The notes: a model not told the origin generated them from the sequence alone. Positions 17,537-27,546 are shown, counted from the first letter of the stretch. The stretch is DNA of 64,000 bases from Shewanella baltica (GCF_900456975.1 NZ_UGYM01000002.1:3658001-3722000), one strand, 5' to 3'. A program made the numbers and translations.

Positions 17537-19267
17537 ATGCGTATATTTACAGTAAAACGGCTCCTTGGAGCACTCGTACTTATCAGTACCCATGCCAATG
17601 CAGAAAACGTGCTGCTCGATGCCCATTGGAAGGTTGTCAAAGATGAAAAACAGGCTCAGTACTATTTTGAGCAACCAGTTGATCAGACAGATGGCTACTA
17701 TAAGGTCGAGGTTTACTACAAAGAAAAGAATATGCTTTTCTGCTCAACGGCCATTGCCGATAAAAATATCGGTAAGGCCCTCACTAGCGAGCAATTTCGC
17801 GGGCCTTATCAATGTAACTTCGACGATGGAAAGCCCTACGAACAGGGCTTTCGTAACGCGCAAGGTCAGCTCGATAGCGTAATCAAAAAGTACAATGCCA
17901 CTGGCCAATTATATACTGAGTCACACTATGAAAATGGTGTGAAACAAGGCCCTGAAACGGGTTATTGGAATGGCGGCAATATCCGCTACAAAACCGATTT
18001 TAAAGATGGTCAACAAGTCGGCATCAGCGAACATTTTGGCCCCGAAGGCGAAGTCACTGCCAAAATTTGCCATGACCCTACCTGTGTGAGCCAATATTTT
18101 AACCTTGGCAAACTTAACCGTGAGGAGCACAAGGTCGATGGCCTACTGCAAGGCACTGAGACCACTTGGGGCCTGAACGGGCAAGTCATCTCGACCCAAG
18201 AGTGGCTTAAGGATAAAAAACACGGCGACTATTTTGAATATTTTGACAATGGTAAAGTAAAGCGGCACTTTCAATATCAAGCTGATTATAAGGTCGGTGA
18301 GCAGCTGACTTATTATGAAAATGGTCAGATCAAATTAAAGGAAGTCACCAACGATAAGGGTGATGTCCTCCAAGCTATCGAATACGATGAACAAGGGCAA
18401 ATTAAAAAAACCACAGACAGCAAATACCAAGGTAATAGCTGGGTTTATCGTAAACAGCAGCGCTATCGCGATGGCCAATTGATTGAGACCCAAGAAGAAG
18501 ACAAACTCAAAAACTGGTCACTCTCCGAAACCTTCAAAAAAGGCTTGTTAATCGAGCGCCAGGAGCGACTCAATAAGCAATTGAATGGCTTACAGATAAA
18601 ATCTTTCGACTACAACGATGTCATCACCCTCTCCCGCGAATATTATCAGGCGGGTAAGCGTGAAGGCGCCTATGAGACGGTGAAAATTGAGCCTGCCACA
18701 GGGAAAACTCAGCTAGTAGAGCAAGGTCAATATGCCAAGGATAAACAAGCAGGCACTTGGAAGAAATTTCAGGACGACGCCACCCTCACCTATAGCCACG
18801 ATGATAATGGTGAGCTCCACGGTGAATACCTCAACAAGACCAACTCTGGCCAGTTGCTTGAATCTATTCACTTTAAACATGGCAAGCCCGATGGATTAGT
18901 CCAGCGTTACGCCAGTAACGGCCAAGTGTATGAAAAAGGCGAATACCGTAATGGTGAACAGGATGGCGATTGGATATTTACCGATGGTGAGTACGGTTTC
19001 CGCCCAATTCCCAACCCTGAAAGACGCTATTGGTATGGTCGCTTCGACCAAGGTAAACGAGTCGGCCATTGGGAATTACGCTCATCTGAAGACTATGTGC
19101 TCCAAATCGCCAATTATGACGAACTAGGCAGGCTTGATGGTAAACAATACGAGTTTAAGGATCATGGCTGGATACGGGTGATTAATAGCTACCATAATGG
19201 CCAGTTTTTAAATCAGGAAATGCCACCCCCTGTGGTCACTTCTGATGATGTTTTCCCTCGGTTTTAG
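17537..19267 (+). CDS. Secreted MORN-repeat protein 1
   Basis: 576 residues with a signal peptide (cleavage near ANA-EN, residue ~23). Repeats of ~23-24 residues of the MORN_2/YwqK type fill the protein from ~90 onward, for example YFDNGKVKRHF, YYENGQIKLKE, YASNGQVYEKGEYRNGEQDGDW. Such repeats form an extended beta-hairpin ladder used for binding. Automated pipelines often label these YwqK-type antitoxins, but no toxin is adjacent and the protein is exported. Immediately downstream of the lipoprotein and presumably cotranscribed. Confidence 0.85.
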   Translation: MRIFTVKRLLGALVLISTHANAENVLLDAHWKVVKDEKQAQYYFEQPVDQTDGYYKVEVYYKEKNMLFCSTAIADKNIGKALTSEQFRGPYQCNFDDGKPYEQGFRNAQGQLDSVIKKYNATGQLYTESHYENGVKQGPETGYWNGGNIRYKTDFKDGQQVGISEHFGPEGEVTAKICHDPTCVSQYFNLGKLNREEHKVDGLLQGTETTWGLNGQVISTQEWLKDKKHGDYFEYFDNGKVKRHFQYQADYKVGEQLTYYENGQIKLKEVTNDKGDVLQAIEYDEQGQIKKTTDSKYQGNSWVYRKQQRYRDGQLIETQEEDKLKNWSLSETFKKGLLIERQERLNKQLNGLQIKSFDYNDVITLSREYYQAGKREGAYETVKIEPATGKTQLVEQGQYAKDKQAGTWKKFQDDATLTYSHDDNGELHGEYLNKTNSGQLLESIHFKHGKPDGLVQRYASNGQVYEKGEYRNGEQDGDWIFTDGEYGFRPIPNPERRYWYGRFDQGKRVGHWELRSSEDYVLQIANYDELGRLDGKQYEFKDHGWIRVINSYHNGQFLNQEMPPPVVTSDDVFPRF

Positions 19268-19279
19268 CTTAAGCCTAGA

Positions 19280-19307
19280 CGCTGTGCACTGCATTGAGTG
19301 CACAGCG
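19280..19307. promoter_or_regulatory. Perfect 11-bp hairpin between the two MORN genes
   Basis: CGCTGTGCACT and AGTGCACAGCG are exact inverted repeats around a 6-nt loop, 13 bp after the first MORN gene. No T-run follows, so it is not a classical terminator; an RNA stability element, an operator or a weak terminator are all possible. Confidence 0.5.
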
Positions 19308-19388
19308 CAATAGATAATTAAAATTAGGATTCTTACATAGGCCGCACATACCTTGGCCTTAAGACCCAGAACAGAGCAAGGAATCAGC

Positions 19389-21701
19389 ATGTTCAATACG
19401 CCATTTCGCTTTATCAGCCTCGCGATTGCGGGAGCCAGCTTAACCAGTGTCCATGTACAAGCAGCGCAAAATCTCTCCTCCATGATGGTCGAAATTCGTC
19501 AGCAAGACGGAATTCCCAGCTATTACAATCTCGCCACTGGCATGCCATTAAATGGCGATATCGCCATAGTCCGCGATAACCAAGGATATACCTTAGGGCA
19601 ATTTTCCCAGGGGATACCTAATGGTAAATGGCAAGTATTTCATACCAATAACAGCAAGCTTATCGAAGGAAACTATCAGCAGGGTTATCAAGATGGCACT
19701 TGGCGACTGTTCGATTTAAGCGGTGCAGTCACAGAGGAGCAGCAATTTACCAAAGGCGTGCCCACGGGCGAATGGAAGGAATACAACAGCAGCGGCCAAC
19801 TCACCCAAACAACACACTATAAAGACGGTAAAAAAGAGCAGGTAAAACGCTTCTATGCCAGTGGCAAACTGCAAGCCCAAGAAAGCTACCTCGACAACCT
19901 GCGCCACGGTAAATGGGAAAGTTTCTATGAAAACGGCACCTTATCCCAAAGCCAAAGCTATGCAAACAACCAACTCTCCGGCCCCTATTTAGAACAAAAT
20001 CCCGACGGGCAAGTTTCTGTGACAGGTCGCTTCGATGCCGAAGGCCGCCGCCAAGGATTGTGGGAAACCTTCTTCGACGACGGGACTAAATCGAGTGCCA
20101 GTCAGTTCAATCTTAATCAGCTCGATGGTGAAGAACGGACATTTTACCCCAATGGCGAACTCGCTAGCCTCTGCCAATATAAGGCAGGGCAACGCCAAGG
20201 CAAGTGTCAGCAATTTAACGATGCGGGTAAATTACAAGTTGAAGAACAGTATGTTAACGACGCTTTAGATGGGCAGCAGCAATATTTTAATGCCGAAGGA
20301 AACCTCACCAGCGATCTCAGCTATAAGCAGAACCAACTTGCCGGTACGCAAAAGTATTTCTACGACAATGGCCAACTTAAGGAACTGCGCAGTTATCAAG
20401 ACTCAACGCTAGCTGAAAATGGCCAATATCCGCTTCATGGACCATCGGAGCGTTATGATGCCGAAGGTAATTTACTCGAAAAAAGCCACTACAACATGGG
20501 CATTCGAGATGGGCTATTTGAGCGCTATAGCGCAGGCAAACTGCAATCTTCTGAGCAATGGCAACAGGGGCAGCGACACGGTGAATCACGCCGTTACCAT
20601 AGCAACGGTCAACTGCGCAGCTTAGATGAATATGTCGAAGGTAAACTGACGGGTAAATCAGAGTCCTACTTTGAGGATGGCACTGTTAATGAGCGGGGCA
20701 AACGCATTAACGGTCAATGGGTTGGTCAATATGAATCCTTTTATGACAATGGCAAACCTCGCGAACTCGCCCATTACGCCTCAAAGAAAAAGGAGGATGC
20801 CAGCCGTTATCCGCTCGATGGCCATTTTGCCCGCTGGTATGCCAATGGCGACCCTAATGAGGAAGGCGAATATCAAAACGGCAACAAACAAGGCTTATGG
20901 ATCCAGTACCGCGAAGGCCTAAAACAACGGGAGCAAACCTTTGACGCTGGCAAGCTAAATGGTGACTATATTGAGTATTACCACGGACGTCGCCGTGTGG
21001 CAGGGCAATATCTCGATAATCAAAAAACAGGTCTGTGGATTGACTACCGCTACGAAGAAAAAGACCCGACCTATGGCGCTATTCCAGAAGGGAATATCCA
21101 ACAAAAAAGCCATTGGCAGGAAAACAAGCGTCACGGCGTTAGGGAGTTTTACAGCTTTAAGCAAGTGGTTTACCGCTCCGAAACCTATGATAAAAATGAC
21201 AAAACAGGCCCGTATGCCGAATATTATCCCAATAATGGCCAGCTAAAACTCAGCGGCACTATGGATAAAGGCAATCAAACTGGACTATGGGAAAGCTGGT
21301 TTGAGGATGGGATGCAAGCGGCCAGCACTGAGTTTTTAGACGGACAAAACCATGGTCAATCGAAGGAATACTACAGTAACGGCCAACTCAAACTAGAGGC
21401 CACTTATGCCAAAGGCTCGTTCGATGGTCAAGTTAAACAATATCACCAGAACGGTAAGCCACAACTCGTTGAAACCTGGGTTAAAGGCCAAAAAGAAGGC
21501 GATGCCAGCTATTATCACAATAATGGCAAACTAGCCGAACAAGGTACATATCTGAGGGATCGCAAAGAAGGTCTATGGCAAAGCTTTTGGCCTAATGGCG
21601 AAAAACGCACCGAAGGCAGTTACATCAGCGACCGAGAATCAGGGGATTGGAATCACTATGATCAACTCGGCAAACTGATTAAAACCGAGCACCACGGCTA
21701 A
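19389..21701 (+). CDS. Secreted MORN-repeat protein 2
   Basis: 770 residues from ATG 19389, preceded by AAGGA; the frame is open 12 codons earlier but without a start signal. A signal peptide (cleavage near VQA-AQ) is followed by an almost uninterrupted series of ~23-24-residue MORN_2 repeats to the C-terminus (such as GKWESFYENGTLSQSQSYANN, split here only as an illustration, and GLWESWFEDGMQA). I estimate more than 25 units. Paralogous to the protein encoded just upstream. Likely a long rigid periplasmic or surface binding scaffold; partner unknown. Confidence 0.85.
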   Translation: MFNTPFRFISLAIAGASLTSVHVQAAQNLSSMMVEIRQQDGIPSYYNLATGMPLNGDIAIVRDNQGYTLGQFSQGIPNGKWQVFHTNNSKLIEGNYQQGYQDGTWRLFDLSGAVTEEQQFTKGVPTGEWKEYNSSGQLTQTTHYKDGKKEQVKRFYASGKLQAQESYLDNLRHGKWESFYENGTLSQSQSYANNQLSGPYLEQNPDGQVSVTGRFDAEGRRQGLWETFFDDGTKSSASQFNLNQLDGEERTFYPNGELASLCQYKAGQRQGKCQQFNDAGKLQVEEQYVNDALDGQQQYFNAEGNLTSDLSYKQNQLAGTQKYFYDNGQLKELRSYQDSTLAENGQYPLHGPSERYDAEGNLLEKSHYNMGIRDGLFERYSAGKLQSSEQWQQGQRHGESRRYHSNGQLRSLDEYVEGKLTGKSESYFEDGTVNERGKRINGQWVGQYESFYDNGKPRELAHYASKKKEDASRYPLDGHFARWYANGDPNEEGEYQNGNKQGLWIQYREGLKQREQTFDAGKLNGDYIEYYHGRRRVAGQYLDNQKTGLWIDYRYEEKDPTYGAIPEGNIQQKSHWQENKRHGVREFYSFKQVVYRSETYDKNDKTGPYAEYYPNNGQLKLSGTMDKGNQTGLWESWFEDGMQAASTEFLDGQNHGQSKEYYSNGQLKLEATYAKGSFDGQVKQYHQNGKPQLVETWVKGQKEGDASYYHNNGKLAEQGTYLRDRKEGLWQSFWPNGEKRTEGSYISDRESGDWNHYDQLGKLIKTEHHG

Positions 21702-21826
21702 CGTAGAAATGGGGTTGGGGATTACAGCGATCTAGCTCAAATATTTATCCTTAACCCCAAATCTAAAAGAAGTTTCATGCAAAGTGTGCCATAACAAGTG
21801 TCTATACTAACGGCCTTTTTTTCGCT

Positions 21827-22939
21827 TTGGACAAACTGCCTATGAAGACATTTATGAAAGACGAGTTCGCCCTGCTACTGGGAATACTGACCTTAGTATT
21901 CTTTAAAACCGGTGGCGATAGCCTACTCGCCGATGGCACTGCGCTTTCGACCTATATTCCCGTATCACTCGCCCTATTAGGCGTTGTCACTTGGGCCATC
22001 TTCTCAGTGGTGCGCCACTCTGATGCGCTAGCGATTAAGCTTGGCGATCCCTATGGCACTTTAATCTTAACCCTGTCGGTAATATCACTCGAAGTGGTGA
22101 TGATCTCCTCCGTGATGCTGACAGGGGAACCTAACCCTGTGATGGCGCGCGACACTATGTTCGCCGTGGTCATGTTGATTATCAACGGCTTAGTGGGATT
22201 CACCTTATTACTTGGCGGCTGGCGTTACCACACCCAGCTTTTTAATTTAGATGGCGTAAAATCCTATTTGGTCGTCATTATCCCCCTCGCCTTACTCTGT
22301 TTAGTGCTGCCCAATTTTACCGAAGGCGGCACTATCGGCAGCATGTCTAAAGCCATGTCTTGGATGCTGATCATTATTTCGATTCTGCTCTATGGCGTAT
22401 TTTTAGTGGTGCAAACCAAGAGCCACAGCCATTTCTTTGTCGATGCTGACCATGAAGATCACGAGGAGCACCACGGTATATTACGCAGTAATGCCTATCA
22501 TACCGTGCTATTAATTGGTTACTTGTTGGTGGTGATTTTATTAGCAAAAACCTTAGCTATGCCAATCAATTACAGTGTCGCTACCTTAGGCGCACCGCAG
22601 GCATTAGGTGGCTTTATCGTGGCCTGTTTGATCTTGTCACCCGAAGCAGTGGGCGGATTTAAGGCGGCGTTAAACAATCAATTACAACGGGCGATGAATC
22701 TGTATTTCGGCTCAGTGCTCGCCACGATTGCCCTTACCGTTCCCGCAGTCTTAATTATTGGCAGCGTGATAGATCAAGAAGTGCATTTAGGCTTGTCACC
22801 CGCCGACATGGTGCTGTTAATCACCAGTTTAATGGTCTGCAAGGTCAGCTTCAGCAGCGGTCGCACCAATGCCCTGCACGGCGCGACGCATATAGTGCTG
22901 TTTATCGTTTACTTGTTCTTAATGTTTGAACACGCCTAA
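21827..22939 (+). CDS. chaA: Calcium/proton antiporter (ChaA/CaCA family)
   Basis: About 370 residues with ~10 membrane segments. Two diverged alpha-repeats carry the ion-binding acidic motifs typical of Ca2+/H+ exchangers: GDPYGTLILTLSVISLEV (near 75-92) and LSPEAVGGFKAALNNQ (near 268-283). Between them lies a loop rich in His, Asp and Glu (DADHEDHEEHHG, ~205), plausibly a metal sensor or buffer. It exports Ca2+ (and perhaps Na+/K+) at alkaline pH. Start uncertain: TTG 21827, ATG 21842 or ATG 21854; I see no strong ribosome site for any, so the frame's outer limit is given. Confidence 0.88.
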   Translation: MDKLPMKTFMKDEFALLLGILTLVFFKTGGDSLLADGTALSTYIPVSLALLGVVTWAIFSVVRHSDALAIKLGDPYGTLILTLSVISLEVVMISSVMLTGEPNPVMARDTMFAVVMLIINGLVGFTLLLGGWRYHTQLFNLDGVKSYLVVIIPLALLCLVLPNFTEGGTIGSMSKAMSWMLIIISILLYGVFLVVQTKSHSHFFVDADHEDHEEHHGILRSNAYHTVLLIGYLLVVILLAKTLAMPINYSVATLGAPQALGGFIVACLILSPEAVGGFKAALNNQLQRAMNLYFGSVLATIALTVPAVLIIGSVIDQEVHLGLSPADMVLLITSLMVCKVSFSSGRTNALHGATHIVLFIVYLFLMFEHA

Positions 22940-22968
22940 ATCTTCTTAAATCCAAAGCCGAGCGCGAC

Positions 22969-24624
22969 TTATTTGCGTCTCGGCTTACGTTTTTTAGCTG
23001 GACTATGGCCCTCAATCTTCCGAGCTCTCTGAGCACCTCGATCCCCCTGAGCACCTCGAGCATAGCGCAGCGAAAGGTAACCAACCCCTAACCCACTCAA
23101 CAATCCGCCAATATGGGCAGCATTGTCCACTCCACCCAATAATCCTGCGACTAGACTTATGGTCACAAAAAATGCCAAGTTAATACTCAGTACCCAGTTG
23201 ATATCCTCAGGGAAAATCTTTTTCCAAGCCCAAATCACGAGTATTCCTAATAGCCCCATAATGGCGCCCGATGCACCGACACTCACAGTGGCATCATACC
23301 AACAGATACTGGCAATACTTGCCAATACCCCAGTGATCAAATACGCCAAAAATAGTCGCCACTTACCGAGTACAGGTTCAAGAAAGCTGCCGACAAAAAA
23401 CAAGCCGTAAAGATTCAGCGCTAAGTGGGCTAAACCGCCATGGATAAAGGTACTCGTGATTAAGCGCCACCACTCACCAGCAAGCACTTTAGGTCGAAAG
23501 TTAGCCCCCCATTCAAGCATGAAACTACCCTGTAAATTAATAAAATGTTGGCTTGACCATGCCATAAGGATAAACACTAAAACATTGAGATACATCAGAA
23601 TAGGAGTTGCAATAAAACCCGGCTTGGGCCGTATCATTTCAAAAAAATCGTTAAGCTCGGCGATTGTGCCCGCATGGTTCAAACGCTTTGTAACTGTTTC
23701 AGCTTTAAGCGCTTCTTCATCCAGTTTCACCCGTAGCAAGAGCACAAACCAGACTAAAGCACCTGCAACAAACCAAATCAGCATCCAAGCGAGTTTATTG
23801 CCATTACGGGCTTCAAATGGCTCAAACTTCGGCATAAAAATCGTTGGGTATTCAGCTTGATAAAGCGGACTTTTTTCCGCTGCGCTAAGTAAGCCTCTCT
23901 GGAGAGATGAAGGGGCTAATCGTTCAAGGTAAACAAACGTTTGCGGGTCAAACTTATCAAACTCACGTTGGGATTGAGTCAAAAACGCCTTGTATGCTTG
24001 TTCTTTTTCATCGGGTTCGAGTCTATTACTGATCTCCTGCTGATAAATTTTGCCATACCAAGCTAAGACAGAAGTTCGGCGACGATCGGCGCCACTCGCA
24101 AAAATCGGCATCGCAATATAGAGCGTCATATTCAAGTGACTGTTACTTTTTCCTGTAACCTCAATATTTCGCTGCACACCAATTTGCGTCTTATCAATAT
24201 AAGCTTGCTGTAACTGGTAATACTGTGTCTTTTTATGCAGATACAATTCTTGGATCGATGCTAATTGGGTTAACTGACCCGTTGCTGTTTTAAGATATTC
24301 CTGCGCAATAATACAAGGCACAGCCACGAGCTGCACGGCGAAAAGTAGATAGAAAAAGCGTGAATTATCCTTAACAAACTTCAGCAGTTTTAGCCTTGGC
24401 CTCAGAAAAACAAGCAACAAGAGCCATGACAGTATCAGCGGTAATCCCAAATTGGCCAGATCTTCATCTAAGCTAAAAAACTCAAATTTAATCAACAACA
24501 GCCAATGGATTAAGCTATAGCCAGAGATAAATAACAGGCTCGTGAATAAGAAGGGAAAATAGATCAGTTGAAGTTTTTTTTGCAGTACAGCCACACGTAT
24601 TTCTTCCTTGAGTACATCAATCAC
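22969..24624 (-). CDS. Rhomboid intramembrane serine protease with long N-terminal extension
   Basis: 551 residues. The C-terminal ~200 residues form the rhomboid core: WWRLITSTFIHGGLAHLALN (the H..x..H..N segment), catalytic Ser452 in GASGA and His504 in NAAHIGG. The first ~330 residues hold membrane segments near 20-90 and 95-120, a large soluble domain, and another helix near 280-300, so this is an atypically large member. The tail is very basic (KKRKPRRK). Tail-to-tail with the antiporter gene. Substrates are unknown. It is larger than and distinct from the compact rhombosortases that process GlyGly-CTERM proteins, although such a protein is encoded at 39 kb. Confidence 0.88.
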   Translation of the reverse strand: MIDVLKEEIRVAVLQKKLQLIYFPFLFTSLLFISGYSLIHWLLLIKFEFFSLDEDLANLGLPLILSWLLLLVFLRPRLKLLKFVKDNSRFFYLLFAVQLVAVPCIIAQEYLKTATGQLTQLASIQELYLHKKTQYYQLQQAYIDKTQIGVQRNIEVTGKSNSHLNMTLYIAMPIFASGADRRRTSVLAWYGKIYQQEISNRLEPDEKEQAYKAFLTQSQREFDKFDPQTFVYLERLAPSSLQRGLLSAAEKSPLYQAEYPTIFMPKFEPFEARNGNKLAWMLIWFVAGALVWFVLLLRVKLDEEALKAETVTKRLNHAGTIAELNDFFEMIRPKPGFIATPILMYLNVLVFILMAWSSQHFINLQGSFMLEWGANFRPKVLAGEWWRLITSTFIHGGLAHLALNLYGLFFVGSFLEPVLGKWRLFLAYLITGVLASIASICWYDATVSVGASGAIMGLLGILVIWAWKKIFPEDINWVLSINLAFFVTISLVAGLLGGVDNAAHIGGLLSGLGVGYLSLRYARGAQGDRGAQRARKIEGHSPAKKRKPRRK

Positions 24625-24680
24625 TATGGTAATAATACCACGGGGAATTTACCAAAAATCATCAATGACTTACAGTATTA

Positions 24681-24727
24681 AAAAACCAAAGGCCAGATTG
24701 ATTGCTCATCTGGCCTTTGGTTTTTTT
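24681..24727 (-). terminator. Rho-independent terminator of pbpG
   Basis: A 13-bp perfect stem (CCAAAGGCCAGAT / ATCTGGCCTTTGG) with a 9-nt loop, with A-run on one side and T-run on the other; on the minus strand it ends the PBP7 transcript. Confidence 0.85.
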
Positions 24728-24792
24728 AGTCTTTATAAAGCCGTTAAAGCAAGAGAGTCGCTCCAGCTCGACGTCTAAGTAAAAGCCTAGCC

Positions 24793-25758
24793 CTAGGTCT
24801 CACTCAACTTAGCTAATTGCTGCTGGCTACGCTGTTTCTTATATTGCTTAGCTTCGGCTGGGATCGGGGTGACTTTACCTGTTTCTAACCAGTTACGTAA
24901 ACGGTTTGCATCGGCGATATGGGTATATTTGCCGTAGGCATCGAGCACCACAAAGGCCACTTGGCGTTTTGCCATTTCGGTGCGCATCACTAAGCAATGC
25001 CCCGCTTCGTTAGTAAAACCGGTTTTGGTGAGATGGATATTCCAGTTATCTTTATAAACCAAACGGTTAGTGTTACGAAAATCTAAGCTGTATCTAGGTT
25101 TAGCAAAGGTGACCGTCTTTTTCTCGGTCGAACTCAATTGGCCTAGCATAGGGTAACCTTCACTGGCCTTAAGCAGCACAATTAGATCGCTGGCACTGGA
25201 GACGTTTTTGTACGACAAACCCGTCGGCTCAACATAACGGGTATTCTTCATGCCCAGTGCTTTAGCTTTGGCATTCATCGCCTTAATAAAGGCTTTATGA
25301 CCACCGGGATAATGGTGGGCAAGGCTGGCTGCTGCGCGGTTTTCTGATGACATCAAAGTCAGCAATAACATGTCTTTACGGCTAATTTCACTGCCGATAC
25401 GCACTCTAGAATACACGCCGCGCATTTCTTTGGTGTCGTTAATATTAACCGCTAACTTTTCGTCCATCGCCAGCTTTGCATCTAAGGTCACCATGGCCGT
25501 CATCAGCTTAGTCACTGAGGCGATGGGCACCACGGCATTAGGGTTACTCGAATATAAAACTTCATTGGTTTTAAGGTCGACCACCATAGCGCTACTCGAT
25601 GCCACTTCTTGCTGTTTTGCAGGCGCTTTTTTAGCGGGTGCATTTTTGCTGGCATGTTTAGTAGTGACAGAGGCCGAATCGGCTGAATGCGCTGTCGCGG
25701 CAACAGTGAGACTGCTGCATACAAGGATAAAACTACTGAGCAGAAAACGGATCTTCAT
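24793..25758 (-). CDS. pbpG: D-alanyl-D-alanine endopeptidase (penicillin-binding protein 7)
   Basis: 321 residues with a signal peptide (cleavage near AHS/A, ~25). A Lys/Ala-rich linker precedes the S11 peptidase domain. All three active-site motifs are present: S81-V-T-K84, S138-E-N140 and K245-T-G247. It cleaves D-Ala-meso-DAP cross-links in periplasmic peptidoglycan. The C-terminal tail is Gln/Lys-rich and lacks the extra domain of PBP5-type carboxypeptidases, supporting the PBP7 assignment. Monocistronic. Confidence 0.93.
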   Translation of the reverse strand: MKIRFLLSSFILVCSSLTVAATAHSADSASVTTKHASKNAPAKKAPAKQQEVASSSAMVVDLKTNEVLYSSNPNAVVPIASVTKLMTAMVTLDAKLAMDEKLAVNINDTKEMRGVYSRVRIGSEISRKDMLLLTLMSSENRAAASLAHHYPGGHKAFIKAMNAKAKALGMKNTRYVEPTGLSYKNVSSASDLIVLLKASEGYPMLGQLSSTEKKTVTFAKPRYSLDFRNTNRLVYKDNWNIHLTKTGFTNEAGHCLVMRTEMAKRQVAFVVLDAYGKYTHIADANRLRNWLETGKVTPIPAEAKQYKKQRSQQQLAKLSET

Positions 25759-26153
25759 TTAGATTTCACTGAATAGATAAGGGATCGATTGTGCTATGGC
25801 ACAAGGTTTGGCTAAGTATAGGAGTTCTACCGTGAAAGAAATAGAATACAATTAGACTTTTATCTGCAAGATCAGCAGTTTCTCCTCAATTTTTATTATG
25901 TAAAACCAGCTTAACCTGTCACTAATCTTGAATAATCAAGCGGCTAGATCCAGCCTTTTGACTTACTACAGCGACTACGTCTTTAAAAGAGGGTTTTGGC
26001 AGTAGAATCATTGGCAATAAAAATAATGGACGACTTTTTGCACTTTTAACAAATGCGGCCGCTGTTCAGGGGTTTTAAGGATTGGAAGACGTGATTTATG
26101 GCATATAAACGCATTAACATACGCCATAAATACCGCAATTGAGCCGTTATAAG
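25759..26153. other. Intergenic region with an inverted repeat
   Basis: No gene is seen. ATTTATGGC (26094-26102) and GCCATAAAT (26123-26131) form a 9-bp inverted repeat with a 20-nt loop just downstream of the minus-strand acetyltransferase gene; it could slow or end that transcript but lacks a U-run. Confidence 0.4.
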
Positions 26154-26645
26154 CTAACGTAAAACAAATTCGAGCAATGCTTCAGTATCTTGGCTCTCTT
26201 GAATTAATTGACCCGTCAGCACAAACCCGTATTTTAAGAGGACTCGCTGGGAGGCCAGATTATGCTTAGCCACTTCGGCAAAGAGTGGCCTTGCACTCAC
26301 TAAAGGCAAGAATTGCGCTAAGGTTTGGGTCGCGATGCCTTTACCCCAGTAGTCACGGTCAATCCAATATCCTATCAGCGCTTGCCCGTCACTGTGCCAA
26401 TGGCCTATGTTGCCCACAAACTTGCCATCAAAATCGATAGCCCTCGCTAGCACATTGACTTGCCCAAGAATATTCCCATGCCAATGCTTAAAAAAAGCTT
26501 CCCGATCCCTTGGCGGAAACTGAGCGAGCTGATTAGCAATAGGATCGCTTTGATGGGCAAAAATCGCCTCAAGATCAGTTTCATCAACCGGACGTAAACT
26601 CACGTTTTGTTGTGTTTTTAGCGGTTTATCTCGCTCATTAGACAT
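26154..26645 (-). CDS. GNAT-family N-acetyltransferase (RimJ/RimL-like)
   Basis: 163 residues. The GNAT fold is recognisable: RPVDETDLEAIF at the start, IGYWIDRDYWGKGIATQTL carrying the acetyl-CoA-binding Gly-rich loop (~115), and VAKHNLASQRVLLKYGF near the end. It resembles enzymes that acetylate ribosomal proteins, amino acids or antibiotics; the target cannot be read from the sequence. Apparently monocistronic. Confidence 0.85.
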   Translation of the reverse strand: MSNERDKPLKTQQNVSLRPVDETDLEAIFAHQSDPIANQLAQFPPRDREAFFKHWHGNILGQVNVLARAIDFDGKFVGNIGHWHSDGQALIGYWIDRDYWGKGIATQTLAQFLPLVSARPLFAEVAKHNLASQRVLLKYGFVLTGQLIQESQDTEALLEFVLR

Positions 26646-26714
26646 CTGTAATCATCCTGAATACTTTGTATTTCAACTGGGTACAGCATGCCATATTTAG
26701 GACGGGTCACAAGC

Positions 26715-26752
26715 AAAAAAAAAAGGCGCATAACTGAGAAGGTGTTAGCGCC
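26715..26752 (-). terminator. Rho-independent terminator of lrgAB
   Basis: On the minus strand a GGCGCTAAC / GTTA(T)GCGCC stem is followed by ten T residues, about 70 bp after the lrgB stop. Confidence 0.8.
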
Positions 26753-26824
26753 CGAAGAGGCAAATTTGCCAAAATTGAGGTGTGTAAATTCAAGCCATAA
26801 AACTCACACGATAAAATTCAAAAC

Positions 26825-27544
26825 CTAGATAAAAATCAACGCAAAAACAGGTGCGCCTAATACCATAGCGATACCAATGAAAATCATCGTCAAACTGGCG
26901 ATAACGCCTTCTTGCTGGCCGATTTCAGTGGCTTTTGCCGCGCCAGCACCGTGGGCCGAGGCGCCGAGTGCCACACCTTTACCTAACGAAGTACGAATCC
27001 GCATAAATTTGAATAGTGGCTCGCACACCAACATACCAATCACGCCTGTGATTAACACCATCATGGCCGTCAACTCAGGTACGCCGCCAAAGGCACTGGT
27101 GGCCTCCATAGCGAAGGGCGTCGACACCGAACGCACCAGCAAACTCTTAGACAATTCCACCGGCAGAGGCACAAACTTCACCAACAACCAAGAAGAAATC
27201 ATCCCCAGAAATAATCCGGCCGTTACACCTAACCCTATCGTCAGCGGATATTGGCGGATCAAGTTACGCTCACGATAAATCGGCAAAGCAAAGGCGATAG
27301 TCGCGGGCGCTAACATGGCCATCAACCAATGGGTGTATTCAAAATAGGTTGGCAGTGGGATCTTAAGATTAAACACCAATAAGGTAATCACTATCGGCGC
27401 CAACACTATGGGCGCTAACCACCAGACTCTGTGGTACTTATAGAGACGCTTAGCGCCGAAGTAACAAAATACCGTCAGCAATAAACTAAATAGGGCTAAT
27501 CCGGTCTGCGACAACACAAAATCCACTACTTTTGAGTCAGTCAT
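26825..27544 (-). CDS. lrgB: LrgB/CidB (YohK) family membrane protein
   Basis: 239 residues, multi-spanning. Family features include the conserved RSVSTPFAMEAT segment (~138-149) and the glycine-rich GVALGASAHGAGAAKA stretch (~191-206). LrgB partners LrgA in a holin/antiholin-like pair that affects murein hydrolase export and, in some bacteria, pyruvate or glycolate transport. It starts 2 bp after the lrgA stop, so the two are one operon. Symbol by family, physiological role inferred. Confidence 0.9.
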   Translation of the reverse strand: MTDSKVVDFVLSQTGLALFSLLLTVFCYFGAKRLYKYHRVWWLAPIVLAPIVITLLVFNLKIPLPTYFEYTHWLMAMLAPATIAFALPIYRERNLIRQYPLTIGLGVTAGLFLGMISSWLLVKFVPLPVELSKSLLVRSVSTPFAMEATSAFGGVPELTAMMVLITGVIGMLVCEPLFKFMRIRTSLGKGVALGASAHGAGAAKATEIGQQEGVIASLTMIFIGIAMVLGAPVFALIFI

Positions 27545-27546
27545 AA

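Noticed and set aside
17537..21701. Toxin-antitoxin module based on YwqK-type MORN repeats
   Set aside because: Both proteins carry signal peptides and no toxin candidate is adjacent; the label would rest on repeat similarity only.
22969..24624. Rhombosortase for the GlyGly-CTERM DsbA
   Set aside because: Rhombosortases are compact; this rhomboid has a long extension and no genomic link to the DsbA gene, so pairing them would be speculation.
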